DNA of 5,814 nucleotides from positions 1,315,166 through 1,320,979 of the forward strand of contig LATQ01000001.1 in NCBI GenBank assembly GCA_001017865.1, written 5' to 3'. Every line of letters starts with the position of its first letter. Positions within the stretch are counted from its first letter, which is position 1. Shown piece by piece: positions 1-5,273 of the stretch. Below the pieces are notes generated by a model. That model did not search any database, was not told the DNA's origin, and saw nothing but the letters and a program-made list of their open reading frames with translations. Source of the DNA: Rhodococcus sp. IITR03. Lineage in GTDB: Bacteria; Actinomycetota; Actinomycetes; Mycobacteriales; Mycobacteriaceae. Made by a program: the position numbers and the translations under genes.

Positions 1-1029
1 CTCGGCGACCGGTGATCTGGCGGGCGGCGGAGCAGCGCGGGCAGGGCGCGCTGACCGCCTCGTCGACCGCTGGGTGTGCCGCTGCTGACCAGCAACTCCG
101 GTCGCGGCGCCGTGCCGGAGAGCCACCCGCTGTGCATCGGCAATTACGGCTCGTCGCCGCTCGGCCGGGCGCTGCTCGCCGACGCCGACCTCGTGGTCTC
201 GCTGGGCACCCACTTCCGTTCCAACGAGACCGGCGACTATTCGATCCCGATGCCCCCGCGGCACGTGCAGGTGGACCTGGATCCGGCCGCGCCCGGCCGC
301 GTGTTCGCCGCGGATCTGCCGGTCGTCGGCGAGGTCGGTGAATTCCTCTCGGCGGTACTGGGACTCGATGGACTCGGCGATGCCGTCGAGGCAGCGTGGA
401 CGGAACGCGCCTGCGAGACTCGGCAGCGTGTACGGGAGAACCAGCGCCACGGACTCGGTGACCACGCGGTCTTGTGCGATGCGGTGCGCGCCGTGCTGCC
501 CGACGATGCCGTCATCGCCCGGGACGTGACGATCGCGTCGAGTTCGTGGGGCAACCGACTCCTGCCCGTCTACGACCCGCGCAGCAACATCTTCCCGCGC
601 GGCGGCGGCATCGGGCAGGGCCTCGGCATGGCGATCGGCGCGGCCCTGGCCGACGAGACCCGGCCGACCCTGGCGCTCGTCGGGGACGGGGGACTGGCGG
701 TGCACCTCGGTGAGGTCCTGACGATGGCGCAGGAGAAGCCGTGGCTGGTGCTCCTCGTGTGCAATGACGGCGGTTACGGCGTACTGCGCAACATGCAGAC
801 CGGCTCGGGGCAACGGCCCTACGCCGTCGACCTGACCACCCCGGACTTCGCGCTGCTCGCGCGGGCGATCGGGGTCGAGTACCGGCGCATCGGATCGGCG
901 GGGGAGGCGCACCCGGTGCTCGAGGGTGCAGTGTCGCTGCAGGCCCCGGCGATCGTCGAGGTCGACCTGGCCTCGTACGGGGAGATGCCGGCGCCGTTCA
1001 CGCCGCCGGTGACGGTCCCGGGCACGTAG
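1..1029 (+). CDS. Thiamine-diphosphate-dependent enzyme (acetolactate synthase / benzoylformate decarboxylase-like), 5' truncated, frameshifted near its left end
   Basis: This is the middle and C-terminal part of a ThDP enzyme; the N-terminal pyrimidine-binding domain lies off the window. From 76 the frame is open to the TAG at 1027-1029. Residues coded by about 76-360 match the central domain (VPLLTSNSGRGAVPE, then DLVVSLGTHF, then VQVDLDP). The C-terminal domain carries the ThDP/Mg signature: GDG at 682-690, then 24 residues, then Asn-Asp (Asn codon 763-765) followed by GGYG. Most relatives have Asn-Asn there. Before 76 the frame breaks: a coherent RRPVIWAGGGAARAGALT stretch appears only if bases are restored near 19-20, 58-59 and 70 and one G removed at 44-46. 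The substrate cannot be told; 2-oxo acid decarboxylation or carboligation is the family chemistry. It stands 94 bp before the oxygenase operon, which has its own promoter, so co-regulation is not certain. Confidence 0.85.
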
Positions 1030-1060
1030 ACGAGCTGAAAAAAGAAATCTCGCTCGACTG

Positions 1061-1089
1061 TGGCGCGCGTAACATCTTAGCGCTAAGAT
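1061..1089 (+). promoter_or_regulatory. Candidate promoter of the oxygenase operon
   Basis: A TAAGAT -10-like hexamer (1084-1089) lies 17 nt after TGGCGC (1061-1066). The -35 is poor, but the same TGGC-N2, 17 nt, TAAGAT arrangement occurs before ridA, which supports both. The predicted transcript start is about 27 nt before the reductase ATG. The -10 box lies inside the palindromic operator, so a bound repressor would block RNA polymerase. This is an inference from pattern and spacing. Confidence 0.45.
1074..1089. promoter_or_regulatory. Operator 1: perfect 16-bp palindrome, probable MarR binding site
   Basis: ATCTTAGCGCTAAGAT is its own reverse complement over all 16 bases. It is AT-rich at the arms within very GC-rich DNA. 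It shares its first 14 bases with the site at 4444-4459. An extra half-site CTAAG follows at 1091-1095, 8 bp from the CTAAG in the right arm. Size and symmetry suit a dimeric winged-helix regulator of the MarR type; the divergently placed MarR gene at 3423-3944 is the obvious candidate. Confidence 0.75.
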
Positions 1090-1112
1090 ACTAAGCACTG
1101 AATCAATTACTC

Positions 1113-1117
1113 GGAGG
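1113..1117 (+). promoter_or_regulatory. Ribosome binding site deciding the reductase start
   Basis: GGAGG lies 6 nt before the ATG at 1124. An in-frame GTG at 1118 would overlap the ribosome site with no spacing, so ATG 1124 is preferred. Confidence 0.75.
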
Positions 1118-1123
1118 GTGATC

Positions 1124-2073
1124 ATGGCTGCTGAGACCGTCGACCTCATGGTCCGTCAGATGCGGGTCGAATCCACCGGAGTCCTCTCGCTCCGACTGGA
1201 GCGACCCGACGGAGCGGCCGTGGACCACTGGACCCCCGGCGCCCACCTCGACCTGCACCTCGGCGGTGGTCACATCCGGCAGTACTCCCTGTGCGGCGAC
1301 CCCGACGACAAGACCGGCTACCGCGTCGCCGTACTGCACGAGAAGGCCGGCCGCGGCGGATCCCGTCGTGTCCACGAAATCATCCGCCCGGGCGACGTCG
1401 TCACCGTCAGCGCCCCGCGCAACAACTTCGAGCTGCTGCCCTCGCCGCGCTACGTCTTCCTCGCCGGCGGCATCGGCATCACCCCCATCCTCGCGATGTC
1501 CGCGAAGCCGACCGCGCCGGTGTCGACTGGGAGCTGCACTACGGCGGCCGCTCGAAGGAGACGATGGCCTTCCTCGACGAACTCGCGCCCTACGGCGACC
1601 GGGTGCACCTCGTCGCCGAGGACGCCGACGGAATGCTCGACCTGCCATCGATCCTCGGCGATTCCCGGCCCGACACCCTCGTCTACGCCTGCGGGCCCGA
1701 AGGGTTGCTCACCGCCGTCGAGTCTTTCGCCGACCGCTGGCCGGCCGAGGCCATCCGGCTCGAACGGTTCAAGGCCAAGGAACGCGAGGCCGACGCTGCT
1801 GCCGACGCGTCGTTCACGGTGGTGTGCGAACGCTCCGGAATCTCCGCCACCGTCACACCCGAGAAGACCGTCCTCGACACCCTCGAGGAAGCCGGTGTGG
1901 ACGTACCGAACTCGTGCCGCGAAGGAATCTGCGGCACCTGTGAGACCCGCGTCCTGTGTGGGACCCCCGACCACCGCGACTCGCTGCTCTCGGCCGCCGA
2001 ACAGGAGTCCGGCGCCACCATGATGATCTGTGTCTCCCGCGCCCGCTCCGCCGAGCTGGTGCTGGATCTGTAG
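1124..2073 (+). CDS. VanB-type oxygenase reductase (flavin, NAD(P)H and C-terminal 2Fe-2S), one frameshift
   Basis: The protein passes electrons from NAD(P)H through flavin and a plant-type 2Fe-2S cluster to the Rieske oxygenase encoded downstream. Reading across one shift gives 316 residues, the usual size for this family. In order: flavin-binding RQYSL at about 52-56; nucleotide-binding GGIGITP at about 115-121; CGP at 190-192; then a ferredoxin domain with Cys265, Cys270, Cys273 and Cys303 (C-x4-C-x2-C-x29-C), all four ligands present. The break lies by 1498-1499: restoring one G (ATG GTC CGC) joins the N-terminal part to the READRAGVDWELHYGG continuation. The gene is first in the operon and its stop is 13 nt before the next ATG. 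Flavin type (FMN in VanB/phthalate reductases) and physiological partner are inferred from family and context. Confidence 0.9.
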
Positions 2074-2086
2074 AAAGGACCTCCCG

Positions 2087-2301
2087 ATGGATCGGTACCT
2101 GGTGATCAATCAGCCCGCACGGCCGACCCCACCCCCTACGAGATCAAACTCGCCAAGGCCATCGAAGCCGTCTTCGGATCCGGCGTCCACGACCTCAACG
2201 GACTCGTCCGCGGACTCAACGCCTCCGGAATCCACGCGCCCGACGCGCAGGAATGGACCGCCGAATCGTTCACCGCCGAGATGCGCCGGATCGGAGCCTG
2301 A
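2087..2301 (+). CDS. Small recombinase-like helix-turn-helix protein of a Rieske oxygenase operon, one frameshift
   Basis: This 71-residue protein is placed between the reductase and the oxygenase, 13 nt after the former and 2 nt before the ATG of the latter, so it is surely co-translated with them. An AAAGGA ribosome site precedes ATG 2087. One G appears lost in the G run at 2121-2122; restoring it gives MDRYLVINQPARADPTPYEI followed by a helical C-terminal half. That half (residues about 38-70: LNGLVRGLNASGIHAPDAQE, then WTAESFTAEMRRIG) resembles the short helix-turn-helix domain that follows the catalytic domain of large serine recombinases, with its 'LN..GI..P....W' pattern. No recombinase catalytic domain is present. 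From memory, databases carry such small 'recombinase-like' proteins beside Rieske oxygenases, with no known role. It could be an accessory subunit rather than a DNA-binding protein. Confidence 0.7.
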
Positions 2302-2303
2302 CC

Positions 2304-3328
2304 ATGGTCAATCGACTGCACCGCAACCTGACCGCCGACGAGATCTTCGCGACCGGCATGCGCAACCAGTGGCACGCCGTGTGCCCCTCCGGCTTCGTGG
2401 AACGCGGCAGCATCCGCAAGCTGCGCCGGCTGGGGGAGGACTGGGTCCTCTACCGCGGCTCCGACGGCACCGTCCGCATGCTCGCAGACCGCTGCCCGCA
2501 CCGCGGCGCACCGCTCTCGCAGGGTGTGCACCTCGGCGACCGCATCGCCTGCAAATACCACGGCGTCGAGGTCGACGGCACCGGCACCGTCGCGAAGGTT
2601 CCGGGTATGCCCGGCTGCAACCTAGAAGGCAAGAAGCTGGTGACTTCCCTGCCGTGCGCGAGGTGGGCGGCGCGATCCTCGCGTGGTTCGGCACCGACCC
2701 CGACGTCGAACCCGCACCGCTGGATCTTCCGGACCCGCTTGTGGACGAGGATGTCTCGGCCTTCCTCTGCTACGCCGAATGGGAAGCACCGTGGCGGTTC
2801 GCCCTCGAGAACCTCCTCGACCCCATGCACGGTGCGTTCCTGCACCACGAATCGCACTCGATGTTCGGCGGCGAGACCTCCGCGCGGTTCCGTATCCGCG
2901 AGACCGATCGCGGTTTCTTCTTCGAGAAGACCGATCAGCGCGGCGTCAACTTCGACTGGGTCGAGTACTGCCGCACCGGCGTCGACTGGGTGGACCTCGA
3001 GATCCCGTATCCGCCCACGGCCGGCCCGGGCGGACCGTTCGGGATCGTCGGCATGGGCACCCCCATCGACGCCGAGACCACAGCGGTGTTCTTCTGGCGT
3101 TACCGCCGGGTGCAGGGCTGGGAACGCGACGTGTGGCGGTTCCTGTACCGCACGGTGCTCGAGGAACGTCACTGGGAGGTCCTCGAACAGGACCGCATCA
3201 TGCTCGAGGGCATGGCCCCCGACGCAGATCAGGCCGAGAACCTCTACCAGCACGACCTCGGGGTGATGCGCCTGCGACGCCTGTACCGTTCCCGCGCCGA
3301 CGAACTCGCCAAGGAGATGGCCGGCTGA
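2304..3328 (+). CDS. Rieske non-heme iron oxygenase, large subunit (VanA-like), one frameshift
   Basis: This is the terminal oxygenase: it uses electrons from the reductase to activate O2 for hydroxylation or O-/N-dealkylation of an aromatic-type substrate. Reading across one shift gives 341 residues, close to vanillate demethylase size and shorter than ring-dihydroxylating dioxygenase alpha subunits; no beta subunit gene follows. The Rieske ligands are Cys64-Pro-His66 and Cys83-Lys-Tyr-His86. The mononuclear iron site is Asn170, Asp173, His176 and His181 in ENLLDPMHGAFLHH, with Asp297 in EQDRIM as the likely carboxylate ligand. The shift lies at 2640-2643, where GTGAC should probably be GTGGAC, giving KKLVDFPAVREVGG. 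The start ATG 2304 is 2 nt after the stop of the small upstream gene, implying translational coupling. The substrate cannot be read from the sequence. Confidence 0.9.
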
Positions 3329-3336
3329 CGAACGGA

Positions 3337-3368
3337 AGAGCGGCGGAGACTTCGGTCTCCGCCGCTCT
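3337..3368. terminator. Hairpin terminator between convergent genes
   Basis: A perfect 14-bp stem (AGAGCGGCGGAGAC pairing with its exact complement) encloses a TTCG loop closed by C-G, the very stable UUCG tetraloop. It starts 8 nt after the oxygenase stop. No T tract follows on either strand, as is common for actinobacterial terminators. Being symmetrical, it may serve both the oxygenase operon and the convergent MarR gene. Confidence 0.8.
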
Positions 3369-3422
3369 CGCGTATGTGGGGTGTGTGATCCGTCGGCATG
3401 CAACGGTATCGATGATCAGTGG

Positions 3423-3944
3423 TCAGCCACCCTGGTGCCGGACGAGTGAGTGCTCGAGCTTGCGCAGCAACTGCACGAGTTCGGCCTTATCGTTCTTCGA
3501 CAGCTCGGCGAGCATGCGCGTCTCGTTCTCGAAGTGCGCGACAGCGATCTCGTCGATGAGTTTCTTTCCGGCAGGAGTGAGTTCGGCGTAGACGATGCGC
3601 CGATCCTCTGCGTCGCGTTCGCGCCGCACCAGTCCGGCCTTCTCGAGGCGGTCGATGCGCAGTGTGATCCCACCTGTGGTGACCAGTGAACTCTCCGCGA
3701 GCTGACCCGAGGTCATGCGGTACGGCTTTCCGGCGCGGCGCAGTGCGGCCAGGACGTCGAACGAAGCCATGTTGATGCCGTACTCGTCGAAGACTCGGCC
3801 GATCGCACTCTGATACCGCAGATACGTGCGGTGAAGGCGTCCCAGCACCTCGAGGGGAGTGACGTCCAGTCCGGGCCACTCACGGGCCCACTGGTCGACG
3901 ATGTCGTCGACGGCGTCACGGTCGGGAACCCTGTCGCGCCCCAC
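3423..3944 (-). CDS. MarR-family transcriptional regulator
   Basis: A 173-residue winged-helix regulator, intact. Residues about 32-56 form the first dimerisation helices; the winged helix spans about 58-125 with SFDVLAALRR, a recognition helix near SLVTTGGITLRIDRLEKAG (86-104), and a wing RRERDAEDRRIVYAELT with the family's Asp-x-Arg-Arg pattern; C-terminal dimerisation helices follow to 173. The GTG at 3944 is chosen because GAGGAGGG precedes it by 4 nt and a promoter-like pair lies just upstream; an in-frame ATG at 4001 would lie upstream of that promoter. It is convergent with the oxygenase operon and downstream of ridA on the same strand. MarR proteins usually repress neighbouring catabolic genes and are released by a phenolic or aromatic ligand, so it is the prime candidate for binding the two CTTAGCGCTAAG sites. 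That assignment is an inference. Confidence 0.92.
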   Translation of the reverse strand: MGRDRVPDRDAVDDIVDQWAREWPGLDVTPLEVLGRLHRTYLRYQSAIGRVFDEYGINMASFDVLAALRRAGKPYRMTSGQLAESSLVTTGGITLRIDRLEKAGLVRRERDAEDRRIVYAELTPAGKKLIDEIAVAHFENETRMLAELSKNDKAELVQLLRKLEHSLVRHQGG

Positions 3945-3948
3945 GTTG

Positions 3949-3956
3949 CCCTCCTC
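3949..3956 (-). promoter_or_regulatory. Ribosome binding site of the MarR gene
   Basis: The minus strand reads GAGGAGGG here, 4 nt before GTG 3944. It is the strongest ribosome site near the gene's 5' end and fixes GTG, not the upstream ATG at 4001, as the start. Confidence 0.75.
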
Positions 3957-3967
3957 GTGCTGTCGGA

Positions 3968-3996
3968 AATATCCGGGCTCAGTGGTTGAGCGCCAA
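3968..3996 (-). promoter_or_regulatory. Candidate MarR promoter
   Basis: On the minus strand TTGGCG (3991-3996) and GATATT (3968-3973) are separated by exactly 17 nt, a good sigma-70-type arrangement. The predicted start point is about 16-18 nt before GTG 3944. It suggests the regulator can be transcribed independently of ridA. Confidence 0.45.
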
Positions 3997-3999
3997 GAC
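3984..3999. promoter_or_regulatory. Possible degenerate autoregulatory operator
   Basis: The stretch contains TTGAGCGCCAAG, which matches the operator core CTTAGCGCTAAG at 9 of 12 positions and keeps the central AGCGC. It is itself a near palindrome (TTG-A-GCGC-CAA) and overlaps the -35 box of the MarR promoter. A weaker autoregulatory site is plausible, but chance similarity is not excluded in GC-rich DNA. Confidence 0.3.
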
Positions 4000-4045
4000 A
4001 TCCTTCACGATACGGGCAACGCGGGGCGCGTGGGGAGTTCGGGTC

Positions 4046-4407
4046 TCAGCGCGTCGCGGTGGCGATCGCGTCGATCTCGACGGTCGCACCGTAGGGCAGG
4101 GCGCTGACCTCGACGAAGGTGCGGGCCGGTCGGGGCTCGGCGAACAGTCGCTCGAACTGGCGGTTCGCCTCCTCGCGCAGCGACAGGTCGGTGACGTAGT
4201 AGGTGAGCTTGGCGACGTCCTCCAGTTTGCCGCCGACCACGGCGAGTCGGTCGGTCATGCGGTCGATCGCGGCGTCGAGGGCTTCGTCGCGTCCCTCGAC
4301 TGCGACGCCTTCGGGGTCGACGGACAGGGCGCCGGAGACGAAGACGAGATCGCCGGCGACGAAGGCAGGGCTGTAGGGATGGTGGGCGTGACGGTGGTCA
4401 GGGACAT
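4046..4407 (-). CDS. RidA/YjgF-family enamine/imine deaminase, one frameshift near the N terminus
   Basis: RidA-type proteins are small trimeric cytosolic enzymes that hydrolyse reactive enamine/imine intermediates; relatives in catabolic clusters deaminate amino-acrylates or aminomuconates. Starting at ATG 4407, with AGGAG 8 nt upstream (4416-4420), and restoring one base in the run at 4384-4386, gives a 120-residue protein of normal length: MSLTTVTPHHPYSPAFVAGD, then LVFVSGALSVDP. Family hallmarks near the C terminus are present: PART with Arg96, the residue that binds the substrate carboxylate, and VEIDAIA with Glu111, the catalytic acid position. Without the repair only a frame starting further upstream (4441) with an odd His-rich N terminus is open. 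The gene is preceded by a copy of the operator found before the oxygenase operon, which ties it to the same regulon. Its true substrate is unknown. Confidence 0.88.
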
Positions 4408-4415
4408 CGTGATCA

Positions 4416-4420
4416 CTCCT
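4416..4420 (-). promoter_or_regulatory. Ribosome binding site deciding the ridA start
   Basis: AGGAG on the minus strand lies 8 nt before ATG 4407. It supports a start at 4407 in a different frame from the main body of the gene, and hence a frameshift rather than the longer upstream start at 4441, which has no ribosome site and would lie next to the -10 box. Confidence 0.7.
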
Positions 4421-4443
4421 GGTTGCGGGACACGGTGCCATTT

Positions 4444-4459
4444 ATCTTAGCGCTAAGGT
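4444..4459. promoter_or_regulatory. Operator 2: second copy of the palindrome, before ridA
   Basis: ATCTTAGCGCTAAGGT shares its first 14 bases, including the 12-bp perfect core CTTAGCGCTAAG (4446-4457), with operator 1. Adding the outer T4443-A4460 pair, the symmetry covers 18 bp with one mismatched pair. It lies 36 nt before the ridA start, against 34 nt for operator 1 before the reductase. The shared position relative to both genes argues for a functional site. Confidence 0.75.
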
Positions 4460-4472
4460 AAGTGTGGTGCCA
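4444..4472 (-). promoter_or_regulatory. Candidate ridA promoter
   Basis: On the minus strand TGGCAC (4467-4472), a 17-nt spacer, and TAAGAT (4444-4449) repeat the geometry seen before the oxygenase operon, with the -10 box inside the operator. The -35 is weak; the parallel with the other promoter is the main support. Confidence 0.45.
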
Positions 4473-4588
4473 GGGTCGAATCATCCTTGGAAGGAGTCGG
4501 TATCGGAATCCGTCGCGGACGTCAGCCCAGTGCGCCGACACTCTTACCGGTCAGCGTCACGCGACCGCCAGTACAGATGCACCGGCAA

Positions 4589-4987
4589 CTACCGAGTCGC
4601 GAGGACCGATCGGGCATGGTTGAGCACGGTGTTCAGTGCGCGTTCGGCGGCGGCGCGATCGGACGGGTCGACGGCATCCCAGATACCGGACGTCAGCTCC
4701 TCGATGCGATGTTCGATCCTCGCCACGGTATCTTGTCCGGATGCGCTGAGCCGGTCGTCGCGGACCAGCCCGCGAGCGATCAGGGAATCGACGACCTCCG
4801 CAGTGTCCGGTGCGTAGGTGGTGTTGTGGAGCAGCGCGGCGAGAGTCCGCGAACCGTCGGATCGTTCGGCGAGGCGCAGTGCGACCCACTGTGTCTCGAC
4901 CAGGTCCTCGTCGGCAAGGGCTACGGCCAGCAGAGCGTTGAGGGCCTTCTCGGTGCGGCCGATGAGTTGTGGTCCGAAAGCGATCAT
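4589..4987 (-). CDS. Small MarR-like winged-helix regulator
   Basis: An intact 132-residue protein, short for MarR (usually 140-170). It begins MIAFGPQLIGRTEKALNALL, an N-terminal helix; ETQWVALRLAERSDGS (31-46) corresponds to the first helix of the winged helix; SRTLAALLHNTTYAPDTAEV occupies the recognition region (about 46-65); LIARGLVRDD-RLSASGQDTV (69-88) matches the 'L...GLV.....LT..G' wing and end of a MarR domain; the C terminus is a dimerisation helix pair. The typical Asp-x-Arg wing is shortened. GGAGGGA precedes ATG 4987 by a few bases. The gene is divergent from the 36-residue ORF and hydrolase, with a perfect palindrome in between, so it probably controls that pair and itself. Assignment to MarR is from pattern only; the ligand is unknown. 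Confidence 0.7.
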   Translation of the reverse strand: MIAFGPQLIGRTEKALNALLAVALADEDLVETQWVALRLAERSDGSRTLAALLHNTTYAPDTAEVVDSLIARGLVRDDRLSASGQDTVARIEHRIEELTSGIWDAVDPSDRAAAERALNTVLNHARSVLATR

Positions 4988-5025
4988 GGTTCCCTCCGCG
5001 AGTGTCGTTGTGCGGACAGCACAGC

Positions 5026-5045
5026 ACCTCGAGTCGACTCGAGGT
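5026..5045. promoter_or_regulatory. Perfect 20-bp palindrome, probable operator of the second regulator
   Basis: ACCTCGAGTCGACTCGAGGT is its own reverse complement over 20 bases and contains CTCGAG twice around a central TCGA. It lies in the 169-bp divergent gap, 38 nt before the regulator's start. On the minus strand a TTGACC -35-like box (5043-5048) overlaps its edge, so binding would block transcription of the regulator; no convincing -10 box was found. Confidence 0.65.
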
Positions 5046-5156
5046 CAACCGACGGGACCGATGAGATCGGGGAGTTGTACCGGTCTGTCCGAGTAACACC
5101 GATCCGCGTCACCGACGCCCACGGGACCGAATCCTGATCGAGAAGGAGCCGAGATC

Positions 5157-5267
5157 ATGGGACAGGCACAACACACCACGAGGACCACCGAGGACGTGAT
5201 CGACCGGTTCGATCGGGCGTTCCGCAGTTCGAAGACCGCACCGACCGTCGCCGAACTGGAAGGTTGA
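5157..5267 (+). CDS. Short 36-residue ORF upstream of the hydrolase
   Basis: The ORF has a good ribosome site (GAAGGAG, 8 nt before ATG 5157) and ends 6 nt before the GTG of the hydrolase, so translation and coupling are likely. The protein begins MGQAQHTTRTTEDVIDRFDR and ends TAPTVAELEG. The TTEDVIDRFDRAF part resembles the first helix of NTF2/SnoaL-like proteins, which often sit beside such hydrolases, but the rest of that fold is missing. It may therefore be the remnant of a deleted or mis-sequenced NTF2-like gene, or a genuine leader-sized peptide. I do not recognise a function. Confidence 0.45.
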   Translation: MGQAQHTTRTTEDVIDRFDRAFRSSKTAPTVAELEG

Positions 5268-5273
5268 GCGGCA

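Noticed and set aside
1450..2109. Minus-strand open frame (219 codons) opposite the reductase
   Set aside because: The opposite strand carries the 2Fe-2S ligands and NAD motifs; this frame is a mirror of its codon bias.
2450..3403. Long open frame on the minus strand (317 codons) opposite the Rieske oxygenase
   Set aside because: It is antisense to a gene with clear Rieske and iron-site motifs, spans the terminator hairpin, and its translation shows no family features; such frames are common in GC-rich DNA.
3945..4001. N-terminal extension of the MarR protein to an ATG at 4001
   Set aside because: No ribosome site precedes it and it would overlap the likely promoter; GTG 3944 has a strong ribosome site.
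4408..4441. Extended RidA start at 4441 with a His-rich N terminus
   Set aside because: It has no ribosome site, touches the operator and -10 box, and looks unlike RidA proteins; ATG 4407 plus one restored base gives a normal N terminus.
4460..4588. Gap between the ridA promoter and the second regulator's stop
   Set aside because: I see no convincing gene, RNA or terminator here; short open frames lack ribosome sites and family features.
4487..5137. Plus-strand open frame across the small regulator and divergent gap
   Set aside because: It runs through the palindrome and the regulator's promoter, has no good ribosome site, and the minus-strand protein is the one with MarR-like features.
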